Assembly: GCA_900539665.1 (NCBI GenBank)
Contig: UQCV01000069.1
Span: 1 to 12,650, forward strand
Source: an uncultured Succinivibrionaceae bacterium
GTDB taxonomy: Bacteria; Pseudomonadota; Gammaproteobacteria; Enterobacterales; Succinivibrionaceae
Direction: 5' to 3'
DNA: 12,650 nt
Part shown: positions 5,098 through 12,562 of the stretch, one piece after another
Position numbering within the stretch: position 1 is the first letter of the stretch
Layout of the letters: each line of letters begins with the position of its first letter
Program-made: the position numbers and the translations under genes
The notes under the pieces: generated by a model
What the model was told of the DNA's origin: nothing
Databases searched by the model: none
What the model saw: the letters and a program-made list of their open reading frames with translations, nothing else

Positions 5098-7395
5098 CTA
5101 CTCCTGATTTGAGGTCTGAAGTGACACCATAAAAAAGAACTTGCTCGTTTTTGGTGGTAAGCTTCTTGAGTTAAGTAAGCTTAAAGCCATTAAATTTTCA
5201 TGGTAGCAACGCGGAATCATGGTTTTTGGATATGGGTTTATGGCATAAACCAAGGTAAAAACTAAACCATGACGAGAAAGGCTCCCTAATACTTTAAATA
5301 GCTCAGAGGTTTTAAAATCGCCCTTTGGGCCGTAACTAAAGGCGCTGTTGTAACTTAGGTCACTCGCATCAAGTCCTCTCTTATGTAGGTAATTTGAATC
5401 CAAGCCATTAGAACCTAAATCATTAGAACGACTATCCCTGTAATCTAAGCTTACTCGGGTTTCTTCAACTAAGTCCTCACGCTCAGATGAACGCGCGGAC
5501 ATAACTTGTAGCCCGCTCTCCATATAAGGCTCCATCACACACAACCTGCCTTGAGCTTGGCGGGTTTCTAAGTTTTTATTAGCCTCAACGTCCTGAAAAA
5601 ACCGAGCTTTAGGGTCGACGTCTTGATCTATAGCTTCACTCTCAAAATCTGCGCCTAAACTTAAAAACTCCTTTTTAACTTGTTCTTGAGCTTTACTCTC
5701 GTTAAGTTCCTTAAATACGGCCTTTATGAAACTTAAGTCTTCATTTAAAACGCGGGCCGTTAGGTTTTCGGTCTTTATAGGCGCAGTCTTTAAATTATGA
5801 TTAAGCCCTGGCGTTTGGTCTAAAGCTAAAGGCGAGTCTTTATTTATGTTTGACGTGTTGTTTAGATTTGAGGCTTGAATTGGCGCCTTAGACCAAGATG
5901 GCGCGGCCCTCCATTTATAGGCGTAGATGTTTTCTTGTAGTAAAGGCGCGACTCGACTTAAAGTTAAAATTTCCCATAAGTCCATAAGCTCGTTTTTTAA
6001 AATTTGTGGGCGTGTTGGAACGCTCGCCGCATGCGTAGTGCCATCACTATAAGTCCCATAATTAAAGCTCCATGGCTCTATCTCTTTTCCCTTTACTATA
6101 GTTTTAGTTTTTGGAGCTTCTAGATTACGTGTTTTTGGAAGGCGCGTTTGATCCGTAGTAGCGTTCGCTGCTTCATGGTTTACGCTTCCCTTTACATAGT
6201 CAGCGTTTGCCTTTTCATAGCCTGGGTTTTCCGAAGCTAAGGCTTTAACATAAGGTAAAGTAATGGCTTGCGCGTCGATTTTTTGGGGAAGTAACGTCAG
6301 TTTTAATGCGACTAAAGGGTTATTAGCCGGTCCCACAAATAACGTAATGGGCTTAGTATTATGTGGCAGGACGTAAATAACCTCCCCTTCGTTTTTTATT
6401 TCCGCCGTACTAATCGTGCTAATATCGGCATCTTTAAACGGAAGGACTAAGCGATTTAGTTCGTTTAGAGCAACTTCATACGTAAAGGCGGGGATTTTAG
6501 GGCCTTGAGCACTGACTTGAGGTTTGGAGGGTTTAACTTCCCTTTCTTTATGGCTTAAAACCTCAGGCTTAGCTAAAACTTCAGGCTTAACTAAAACTTG
6601 AGTTTCGGCTTCCCCTCTAACGAGTTTAGGTCCCAAAGAACCCGACTCCTCTTTATTTTTCATTAACTCGGGTCCTTGGGTTTTCGGTAAAGGCCCAGCG
6701 ACTTGAGAAGCTTGAGCTTCCTCGGTAGTATTAGGGACTTGTTCTATGTATTGCGTCTGTTCTTTGTTGCGGGGGGCTAGAGTGTTTTTAGCTTGTTCTT
6801 CGGCGTGAGGCGCAAGAACATTTTGGGCTTGCTCCGTGGGATACGCTTTATTAGACGCATCTTTTATTAAAGTTTCAGCTTGAGGAAGGGATTTTTCTAA
6901 TGAAGCCTGAGATGATTTTATTGCTAGAGCCTGCGCTTTAGGATTAGTAGTCAAGGCCTTTACACTTGGAGCTTTACCTAATGCATGGTTATCTTGCGCA
7001 GAATTTTCAACTTCTAGATTTACCTTAACGCCTTGCGCATTAGCTTGCGCATTGCCTTGCGCAAACGACACCTGAGGAGCTAAGCCTAACACCGCTATAG
7101 CTAAAGCGACACTAATCGCAAGACTTAGTTTACGAACCGATAAAACCTTAGTTTGTTCATTATTTTTGGGGCGTAAAACAAATGGAGCTTTGCGTTTAAA
7201 GTTTAAGGTTTCAGGGGACGCCAGAACCCGAGAAACACAGATACCAGAGGCATATGCCCAAGGTTTTGAGGCTCTACAAGTTAATCTTGAGTTTTTCCGG
7301 GCCTTACGTGGTGCCCCCAAAATGGGGAAAAGCCCTAAACGCAAGGACTTAGGGGTTGATGCTTTATCTTGACCTAAAATTTGTTGCTCTAACAT
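5098..7395 (-). CDS. traK: Oversized TraK, VirB9/secretin-like outer ring protein
   Basis: A 765-residue protein, about three times F TraK (242), which forms the outer-membrane-associated ring of the F-type secretion core with TraB and TraV. TraK signatures are spread out. The N-terminal domain is at about 303-382 (NELNRLVLPF, GEVIYVLPHNTKPITLFVG, LVALKLTLLPQKIDAQAITL). A middle segment lies at 464-495 (LKNELMDLWEILTL). The C-terminal strand block is near 705-757, with ALSLLNSRSLPPKTSKFFF matching the end of TraK proteins. Between them are low-complexity inserts. Residues 113-300 are rich in A, Q, K, P and E with short repeats (NVLAPHAEEQ/NTLAPRNKEQ; KPEVL twice). Residues 385-460 and 500-615 are Asn/Thr/Ala-rich. 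A signal peptide is visible (core 91-105, cleavage SFA at 110-112) but is preceded by about 85 basic residues. No in-frame ATG, GTG or TTG was found nearer to it, and ATG 7395 has AGGA 7 nt upstream, so the long start is kept. Confidence 0.8.
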   Translation of the reverse strand: MLEQQILGQDKASTPKSLRLGLFPILGAPRKARKNSRLTCRASKPWAYASGICVSRVLASPETLNFKRKAPFVLRPKNNEQTKVLSVRKLSLAISVALAIAVLGLAPQVSFAQGNAQANAQGVKVNLEVENSAQDNHALGKAPSVKALTTNPKAQALAIKSSQASLEKSLPQAETLIKDASNKAYPTEQAQNVLAPHAEEQAKNTLAPRNKEQTQYIEQVPNTTEEAQASQVAGPLPKTQGPELMKNKEESGSLGPKLVRGEAETQVLVKPEVLAKPEVLSHKEREVKPSKPQVSAQGPKIPAFTYEVALNELNRLVLPFKDADISTISTAEIKNEGEVIYVLPHNTKPITLFVGPANNPLVALKLTLLPQKIDAQAITLPYVKALASENPGYEKANADYVKGSVNHEAANATTDQTRLPKTRNLEAPKTKTIVKGKEIEPWSFNYGTYSDGTTHAASVPTRPQILKNELMDLWEILTLSRVAPLLQENIYAYKWRAAPSWSKAPIQASNLNNTSNINKDSPLALDQTPGLNHNLKTAPIKTENLTARVLNEDLSFIKAVFKELNESKAQEQVKKEFLSLGADFESEAIDQDVDPKARFFQDVEANKNLETRQAQGRLCVMEPYMESGLQVMSARSSEREDLVEETRVSLDYRDSRSNDLGSNGLDSNYLHKRGLDASDLSYNSAFSYGPKGDFKTSELFKVLGSLSRHGLVFTLVYAINPYPKTMIPRCYHENLMALSLLNSRSLPPKTSKFFFMVSLQTSNQE

Positions 7396-7545
7396 AAAAT
7401 ATTCCTGCCGAAACGTTAATTACTTAAAAAGCTCAATGACGCTTTATTTTTTTTAAGGGCTATAAACTTTTGTTTTTATTGTTTTTGCTTTTGGTTTGAC
7501 CCATGTTTGGATTCGTACTTCTTGGGTATGACCTTTGTGGGGCCA

Positions 7546-8172
7546 CTATTTAGCTTCCTCTTTGGCCATTTCGCGTCTATTTTGCGTGGCAAGACGGGCT
7601 TTAACCTTTTGCGTACGCGCTCCGCCTTCATACATATCAATCCAAGTTAAATACGGCTGAAAATCTCCCATCCTAAAGCGAAATTCATAAGTTCTTTGAA
7701 TACGCTTTTCACTTCCAGATGGGCCTTTAATAATGCTTAAGCCCGAAACAAAGATATTGCCACTTTCTTCTTCATAGATGACGGTTTTTGGCTCAAAATA
7801 AATACTGATGTGGTCAAGGCGTATTTCTTCCGCCTGCACCTCCACAACATTGACAAACTGCTGCCAAACTTCAGCTGAAAGTAACGGTTCAACGACTGTA
7901 CGCACAAATTTGATACTTCCTGGAGTAACGTTACCGACTAATTGCGCCAAAAATAACCCCCAAGCCTTTTCATAGCCGGCATTAGTTCTATCCGCCACCA
8001 GCCTTGTCTCCTCTGTTAACCGTGGAGGCACGAGAACTACCGCATCCTTTTTAAAAGCTAAAGCACACGCTAAAATCACGTTTGCGATTAACATGATTAA
8101 AGCAAGAAGACATAAACCTAATACGGTTAAGCGCATACCGCGATATGACGCGAGATAATTTTCAAAAAGCAT
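7546..8172 (-). CDS. traE: TraE, VirB8-like inner-membrane assembly factor
   Basis: A 208-residue protein of the F-type TraE family (F TraE is about 188), the VirB8-like component that sits at the inner membrane and helps assemble the secretion channel. The sequence shows a short cytoplasmic N-terminus (ENYLASYRGMRL), one membrane helix at about 14-40 and a periplasmic domain. Within the domain are the family blocks VVLVPPRLTEE, AWGLFLAQLVGNVTPGSIKF, VWQQFVNVVEVQAEEIR and the Y/F-rich strand region FRMGDFQPYLTWIDMYEGG. Of the tra proteins here this one is closest to normal size, with no large insert. The ATG at 8172 is preceded by a weak GAG about 13 nt upstream. It lies 247 bp after traL, an unusually long gap for genes that usually nearly touch. 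Confidence 0.9.
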   Translation of the reverse strand: MLFENYLASYRGMRLTVLGLCLLALIMLIANVILACALAFKKDAVVLVPPRLTEETRLVADRTNAGYEKAWGLFLAQLVGNVTPGSIKFVRTVVEPLLSAEVWQQFVNVVEVQAEEIRLDHISIYFEPKTVIYEEESGNIFVSGLSIIKGPSGSEKRIQRTYEFRFRMGDFQPYLTWIDMYEGGARTQKVKARLATQNRREMAKEEAK

Positions 8173-8259
8173 AAAAAATTTTTTCTCAAAACTGATTTGG
8201 AAAGGTTAAAACTTAGTCCCACTATCCCTAAGTCCTATTAACAAAATTTTCCTCGCTCA

Positions 8260-8274
8260 AAGCCTAAAAGGCTT
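8260..8274. repeat. Short perfect hairpin in the traL-traE spacer
   Basis: AAGCCT-AAA-AGGCTT, a perfect 6-bp stem with a 3-nt loop, in the middle of the 247-bp spacer. It belongs to a series of AAGCC/GGCTT inverted repeats found in several spacers of this block. Confidence 0.5.
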
Positions 8275-8419
8275 AAACTTAACCTCGTGTTCTTAAAGCC
8301 AAGGTTCAAGCATGTTTTTTGTAAATTGAGCAGTGTTTTCTTTAAACTAAACAGTTTTTTTAAAGATGCAGATTTTGGTCTTTAAAGGCAGCTGATTTAG
8401 TCTTTAAAAGAAGTATGGT

Positions 8420-8698
8420 TTAGTAAAAATACTTCACGTAGGGATTAGGCAAGGTGTGACATTTGGTTGGCCCTAAGCCATACCAGTACAAAAGATGCAC
8501 CAATAGCCCTTCTTGGCTTGAACTTAAAAGTCGGCGATACCAATGTGAAATAAAAAAACCGATTAGGACGCAGATAAAAGCTTGCCCAATCAACATTCCT
8601 AACACGATGGCTAAGACTAAAGGCGCTATTTCATCAGCAGACCAAAGTAAGATAGTTGGCGGTTCATCAATGGCGCGCGGTAATTCAATGCTTTCCAT
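8420..8698 (-). CDS. traL: TraL, small inner-membrane pilus assembly protein
   Basis: A 92-residue TraL, the normal length for this family (about 90). TraL is a VirB3-like inner-membrane protein needed for F-pilus assembly. The diagnostic start is ELPRAIDEPPTILLWSADEI (5-24), followed by two adjoining hydrophobic segments at about 26-53 and the family C-terminus LLYWYGLGPTKCHTLPNPYV, equivalent to the lYWyGl...PnSyir end of other TraL proteins. The ATG at 8698 has a good AAGGA about 7 nt upstream. Its position just before traE is the classical F order. Confidence 0.93.
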   Translation of the reverse strand: MESIELPRAIDEPPTILLWSADEIAPLVLAIVLGMLIGQAFICVLIGFFISHWYRRLLSSSQEGLLVHLLYWYGLGPTKCHTLPNPYVKYFY

Positions 8699-8800
8699 AA
8701 AAATTCCTTACGATTAAGGGGTTAAGGTTTAGGTAGTTTTGGGGGTTGTGCCTCAAAAACGCTTTAGTTTAAAGGCCAAGTAGATTTTCAAATAAAACAA

Positions 8801-8832
8801 AGGCTTTTAAGCGTCTAAGTGTTTATAAGCCT
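8801..8832. repeat. Inverted repeat in the spacer before traL
   Basis: AGGCTT (8801-8806) and AAGCCT (8827-8832) are inverted arms with a 20-nt loop, in the 188-bp gap between the unknown membrane gene and traL. The arms are short, so this matters only as part of the recurring AAGCC/GGCTT series. Confidence 0.3.
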
Positions 8833-8886
8833 CTAGCATCTTTTAAACATCCTACAATTTTTAGCGTCTTACAGCTTCTAAGCGCC

Positions 8887-10188
8887 CTAGAGATTTGGTT
8901 TAAACATCGGTAAAGACCGTACTAATAAATGCCACGCCAAAGCCATTAAACCTAGACTTCCTGAAGCCCAACTCAAAAAATACGGGGCTTGGACGCTAAG
9001 GCTTAAAAAGATCCATAAAAATACAATTGGAGTTGCCAATACGGCCATAAGGCCTAATTTAAACTTTAGGGCGTTAGGTGTTTTTATTTTGCGTCGTTTT
9101 AACAGCACACTTAACCATGCGTCGCCAGTTATCAACCCGAAAAATATAATTAGCGGGGTCTTTATTTTTTTAAGCTCCTCCACCCGGTTTTTTAAGACCG
9201 CTTCCCATAAACTAAGGCGCGCCTTAAGGCTTAACTTCTCAGTAGGCGTTACGACATAAAGATTGCAACCACTTAAAGCTTTAAAACTTAGAACACTTGT
9301 AGGCTCCGCAATATAGCCAGTGCTACTAGGATTAAGATGTTCATTGAGCTTATGATTAAAACCTTCAGTGAGACTATTAACGGGACTTTTAGTGAGAATA
9401 CGATTGGAACTATGGTTGGAACTATCCTTGGACTCTACATTTATATTGGGTTTGGTTTTGTTAACGGCTATGCTCTCAAAATTTAGGCTTAAAGTTTTTG
9501 GGGCCGAGTCTTTAGATAAACACGCCACATAAGTGCGAGCGTTTGGGGTGATTTCTTGTACAAAGCTATACAAATCTTGCGAAATTAAAAGATTTGAGTT
9601 CCTAATTAATGAACTAAGAAGTTCTTGGTCAAAGTTGAGCGCGTTTAACGCAAACCTTTCGGTTAAATCTTCTGCTATGAGATTGGAATCATTAGCGGTT
9701 ACGTCATTTTGGTTTGTTTTGGCGCTTAAGTTAATGGGGTTTGATTTTGGGGAAGTTAAGCTTTTTAAGTTGTCGCTTTTAGGGCGATTTCCCTCTTTTG
9801 TTTGAACAGCGGAACTTAAGTCTGCGGTTAAAACTTGAAATTCCTTATCCTTAAGCCACAAGTTTTTGGGAACTAGAGGCACCGCATAAATTAAAGCTCT
9901 TGGTTTACTATAACAAAAGCTTGCTTTAACCTCACAATCAGATGAAGTGTTTTTAGTTAGGCTTAGCTCATCTTCATTAGTGGAGCTTACGTTTAAGGAA
10001 TTTAGTGTTGTCAGTAAAGCACCATCCACCATTTTAATTTGTGCTTCATTTTGAGAGTATGTTTGCGGTAAAGCCGCCAAAAAATCTTGCGGCTTGGCGT
10101 TTACAAGGTGAACCGCTAAAACAATAGCGCCACTAAGCACTAATAAGAAAGCACTCGTATATGATGAATCTAAATTATCCTGAGCCAC
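8887..10188 (-). CDS. Unknown membrane protein heading the tra block
   Basis: I do not recognise this 433-residue protein. It has one hydrophobic helix at about 12-29, a long polar Asn/Ser/Lys-rich region (30-340) and three helices at the C-terminus (about 344-363, 378-399, 402-423). The loop between the second and third helices is strongly basic (KRRKIKTPNALKFK), which puts the loop and both termini in the cytoplasm and the large domain in the periplasm. Four cysteines lie in the periplasmic part (85, 92, 223, 308) and could form two disulfides. The GTG start at 10188 is supported by GGAG 7 nt upstream. It occupies the place where F has the pilin gene traA, just before traL, but shows no clear pilin features. 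Composition matches the neighbouring tra genes. It may be an assembly protein specific to this lineage. Confidence 0.7.
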   Translation of the reverse strand: MAQDNLDSSYTSAFLLVLSGAIVLAVHLVNAKPQDFLAALPQTYSQNEAQIKMVDGALLTTLNSLNVSSTNEDELSLTKNTSSDCEVKASFCYSKPRALIYAVPLVPKNLWLKDKEFQVLTADLSSAVQTKEGNRPKSDNLKSLTSPKSNPINLSAKTNQNDVTANDSNLIAEDLTERFALNALNFDQELLSSLIRNSNLLISQDLYSFVQEITPNARTYVACLSKDSAPKTLSLNFESIAVNKTKPNINVESKDSSNHSSNRILTKSPVNSLTEGFNHKLNEHLNPSSTGYIAEPTSVLSFKALSGCNLYVVTPTEKLSLKARLSLWEAVLKNRVEELKKIKTPLIIFFGLITGDAWLSVLLKRRKIKTPNALKFKLGLMAVLATPIVFLWIFLSLSVQAPYFLSWASGSLGLMALAWHLLVRSLPMFKPNL

Positions 10189-10233
10189 AATCTCACTCCC
10201 ATCAAAACAGTAAAATTATGGGTAGCAATTTTT

Positions 10234-10257
10234 TAAAGCCCCTAGAGGTAGGCTTTA
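10234..10257. repeat. Hairpin in the leader of the unknown membrane gene
   Basis: TAAAGCC and GGCTTTA are perfect 7-bp arms around a 10-nt loop, 46-69 bp before the GTG at 10188. If transcribed it would fold in the 5' leader of the tra transcript. It shares its arms with the inverted repeats at 4971-5009 and, in part, at 8260-8274. Confidence 0.45.
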
Positions 10258-10485
10258 TAAAGTGACAGTAAAAAGCTTTTAAAATCACTCGTCTCATTTT
10301 TTTTACACTTTTAAAGCATAAACGTAACTTAGCTTTCGAGCCTACTTACGGCAAATTACGAAAAACCAACTTACCTCATACCTAAAGAAATTAGCGCGCA
10401 GTATAATTTAGGCGATATGCAAACTCATAAATCTAACGGTTTTTAAGCTTTGATAAAAAGCATAACTCTCAGCTTTAAACTCTCG

Positions 10486-10563
10486 GTCTTAAGCTCTTAG
10501 GTTTTAGCTCTTGGTTTTAAGCTCTTGGTTTTAAGCTCTTGGTTTTAAGCTCTTGGTTTTAAG
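10486..10563. repeat. 14-bp tandem repeat array
   Basis: Three exact head-to-tail copies of GTTTTAAGCTCTTG (10514-10527, 10528-10541, 10542-10555) are flanked by a diverged copy (GTCTTAAGCTCTTA, 10486-10499), a 13-bp copy missing one A (10501-10513) and a partial copy (10556-10563). Each unit contains TTAAGCT. There are no spacers, so it is not a CRISPR. It looks like slippage-prone simple sequence, or an iterated protein-binding region between the two divergent units. Confidence 0.85.
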
Positions 10564-10868
10564 TTTGAGCTTTAAGCTCTTTTGGGGACTCTTAAAGAGT
10601 ACTTGGGATGAGCAGTGCTTAGAAGCTCTAAAGCGTACATTGTTTCTTCTTTGAAAGTAGCAACTTTAAAGCAGGTGTTGTTTCTTATGGGAGTTTAGTT
10701 AGCTTATTCGTTTGTATTATCGGCAGTATTATTTTAACTAGGGAGCTTTACTAAGCGCTTTTTCTGAGACTTTTTACTCAGGCAACAATTTAAGTTAAGC
10801 ACCAATTACCCTTTCAACTATAAATTTAAGTGGGAATGTTTTTATTTCATTGCGGTTAGCTTAACCAT

Positions 10869-10904
10869 AAACTTGAAGTCTAGTAAAAACTTGAAGTCAG
10901 GTAA
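10869..10904. repeat. 18-bp tandem direct repeat upstream of the permease
   Basis: AAACTTGAAGTCTAGTAA is followed immediately by AAACTTGAAGTCAGGTAA (2 mismatches in 18). It ends about 84 bp before the permease ATG, where an activator or repressor site would be expected. A TTGAAG within each copy could also serve as a -35, but no well-spaced -10 was found. Confidence 0.5.
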
Positions 10905-10978
10905 CAACATGATTTCGGATAACGCTAATTTAGTAAGCCGTTTTACAATCCTTTAAGATCCTTAATAATTTATAAGGT

Positions 10979-10982
10979 AAGG
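10979..10982 (+). promoter_or_regulatory. Ribosome binding site of the permease
   Basis: AAGG 6 nt before ATG 10989, with a second AAGG five bases further upstream (10974-10977). It supports the ATG at 10989 as the start. Confidence 0.6.
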
Positions 10983-10988
10983 TAAGCT

Positions 10989-12410
10989 ATGCTCGACAAG
11001 GTCTTTAAACTTTCGGCTAATGGTACCAATATAAGAACGGAAGTGGTGGCAGGCATCACCTCTTTTATGGCCATGGCCTATATTATTGCGCTAAATCCCA
11101 ATATCCTAACCGGTTTTAACTCTCACGGCCAAGGTCTGTGGAATGCCATTTTCGTGGCTACGTGCCTAAGTTCTGCTATTGCCATGTTTTGTATGGCGTT
11201 TTTAGCTAACAAACCATTTTGCTTGGCACCAGGCATGGGACTAAACAACTTTTTTGCTATTATTACCGCCAATATGGTGGCCCTTACTGGTTTAACCTAC
11301 CTTGAAGCATACCAAACGATGCTTTGCCTTATACTCTTTGATGGGGTCTTGTTCCTGCTTTTAACCATATTCAATATTCGAGAAAAGATTATTACCGCGA
11401 TTCCGCCTCAAATTCGTTTAGGAATTGCGCCTGCAATCGGTTTTCTGCTTATTGAAATTGGTTTTGGGGCGAATTCCGCTATTTATACGAGCGATGGACA
11501 ACAATTTCAGGTGCTACGTGATTTCTTTGGGGCGTTTTCGATGAATAGCCTTAAAGAAAGTATGGGTGGAAATTTTGCGCACATGGCTTTAACCGTCGTT
11601 ACTATTTTCTTGGGATTAATCTCCATGGCCGTAATGTCAAAAAGAAAATTTAAGGGCGCAGTATTAGCCGGGATGCTATTTTCAAGTATCTTCTATTGGG
11701 TGATAGATTTCTTATTAACTGGAGCTAATCCTTTTGTCGCGTTAGCCACCGCTTCCTTTGTGCCTCCTATTACGGACTTTTTAGATAACACGTTCTTTCA
11801 GTTAAACTTTAGTAATCTCTTTAACTTAAGCCTCATCACCATCGTAACTTTGGTTATCACTTTTGTCATCCTCGATATGTTTGATACCATTGGGACTTTT
11901 ATCGGTTTAGCTTCGCAAACTGGTCACTTAGACGAAAAAGGGCAAATGCCTGGCATGAAAAAAGCGTTAATATCTGATGCGATTGGTACTATAGCCGGCG
12001 CTCTAACAGGCACTTCAACTGTGACTACTTTGATTGAATCAGCTTCAGGGGTTGAAGCCGGTGGACGTACTGGACTTACAGCAGTTGTTACTGCGTGTAT
12101 CTTCTTAGCTTGTTTGTTCTTAGCACCATTTGCAGCTATCATTCCGCCAGCTGCAACTTCAGCCGCTTTGATCTTCGTTGGGGCTTTGATGATGACTAGC
12201 CTTAAAGCAATCAACTTTAACGACCTAGAACTTTGTTTACCGGTCATTTTAATGCTTATTGCTATGCCAATTTCAGGCTCAATCACTCATGCAATCGGGA
12301 TTGGAATTATCACTTCTGTTGTAATGGGGATTTGCTTGGGTAACTTAAAAAAATACTCCGTATTTTCTTATATCCTAGCTTTGATATTTTTAATTAAATT
12401 TATGCTTTAG
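10989..12410 (+). CDS. AzgA-type NCS2 purine (adenine/guanine/hypoxanthine) permease
   Basis: A 473-residue inner-membrane proton symporter of the AzgA branch of the NCS2 nucleobase transporters, which import adenine, guanine or hypoxanthine for salvage. Length and about 14 hydrophobic segments are normal for the family (E. coli AdeP, AdeQ, GhxP and GhxQ are about 430-455). Signatures run in order: the N-terminal RTEVVAGITSFMAMAYIIAL (17-36), ANKPFCLAPGMGLNNFF, LDMFDTIGTFIGLAS, then GTIAGALTGTSTVTTLIESA and SGVEAGGRTGLTA, and PPAATSAALIFVGALMM. Key acidic and polar residues of the substrate site region (the D of DMFDT and the E of IESASG) are present. Which purine is carried cannot be told from sequence. 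It is divergent from the tra block and is probably a chromosomal gene rather than part of the conjugative element. A terminator-like hairpin follows at 12530. Confidence 0.93.
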   Translation: MLDKVFKLSANGTNIRTEVVAGITSFMAMAYIIALNPNILTGFNSHGQGLWNAIFVATCLSSAIAMFCMAFLANKPFCLAPGMGLNNFFAIITANMVALTGLTYLEAYQTMLCLILFDGVLFLLLTIFNIREKIITAIPPQIRLGIAPAIGFLLIEIGFGANSAIYTSDGQQFQVLRDFFGAFSMNSLKESMGGNFAHMALTVVTIFLGLISMAVMSKRKFKGAVLAGMLFSSIFYWVIDFLLTGANPFVALATASFVPPITDFLDNTFFQLNFSNLFNLSLITIVTLVITFVILDMFDTIGTFIGLASQTGHLDEKGQMPGMKKALISDAIGTIAGALTGTSTVTTLIESASGVEAGGRTGLTAVVTACIFLACLFLAPFAAIIPPAATSAALIFVGALMMTSLKAINFNDLELCLPVILMLIAMPISGSITHAIGIGIITSVVMGICLGNLKKYSVFSYILALIFLIKFML

Positions 12411-12529
12411 TAAAGACGTAAGCTTAAAGCCTGAGAGCTTTTGCAAACACCACCTATATCCTAAACTCCCGCCGTCATAGTTTCTAATTTTTGACGTGCT
12501 TTTGGGGATAGGCTACACCGAGTAAATCG

Positions 12530-12562
12530 AAGAGATCTCTAGTTTTTTTAGGGATCTCTTTT
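12530..12562 (+). terminator. Terminator-like hairpin downstream of the permease
   Basis: AAGAGATCTCTA (12530-12541) pairs with TAGGGATCTCTT (12549-12560): 12 positions with a single T-G wobble, a T-rich 7-nt loop, and TTTT at 12559-12562 closing the 3' side. It lies 120 bp past the permease stop. It is the best intrinsic-terminator candidate in the window, although the following T run is short. Confidence 0.6.

Larger units (their letters stand above)
10189..10988. other. 800-bp non-coding region between the tra block and the permease
   Basis: No protein-like frame, tRNA or known riboswitch pattern was seen. The region separates divergent transcription units, so it should hold both promoters. 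It contains the hairpin at 10234-10257, a T8 tract near 10300, the 14-bp tandem array at 10486-10563, a small CTGAG...CTCAG dyad (10764-10781) and an 18-bp direct repeat (10869-10904). A TTATACT on the minus strand near 10400-10410 could be a -10 for the tra block, but its -35 is not convincing. It may also contain the junction between the conjugative region and the host chromosome. Confidence 0.5.

Noticed and set aside
7166..7372. 68-codon plus-strand frame opposite the start of traK
   Set aside because: It looked somewhat protein-like and raised doubt about the traK leader, but there is no ribosome binding site or family match. The minus-strand ATG at 7395 has a suitable AGGA.
7440..7545. 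Small 14-codon frame (MGQTKSKNNKNKSL) on the minus strand in the traE-traK spacer
   Set aside because: It is too short, low in complexity and lacks a ribosome binding site.
10486..10563. CRISPR array
   Set aside because: The repeats are 14 bp, abut without spacers and have no cas genes nearby, so this is a simple tandem repeat.
10564..10988. Purine riboswitch or PurR box before the permease
   Set aside because: I looked for the paired-loop core of a purine riboswitch and for an ACGCAAACG-type palindrome and found neither by eye. A covariance-model search would be decisive.
11924..12286. 120-codon minus-strand frame inside the permease
   Set aside because: It is antisense to conserved NCS2 motifs, so a shadow.
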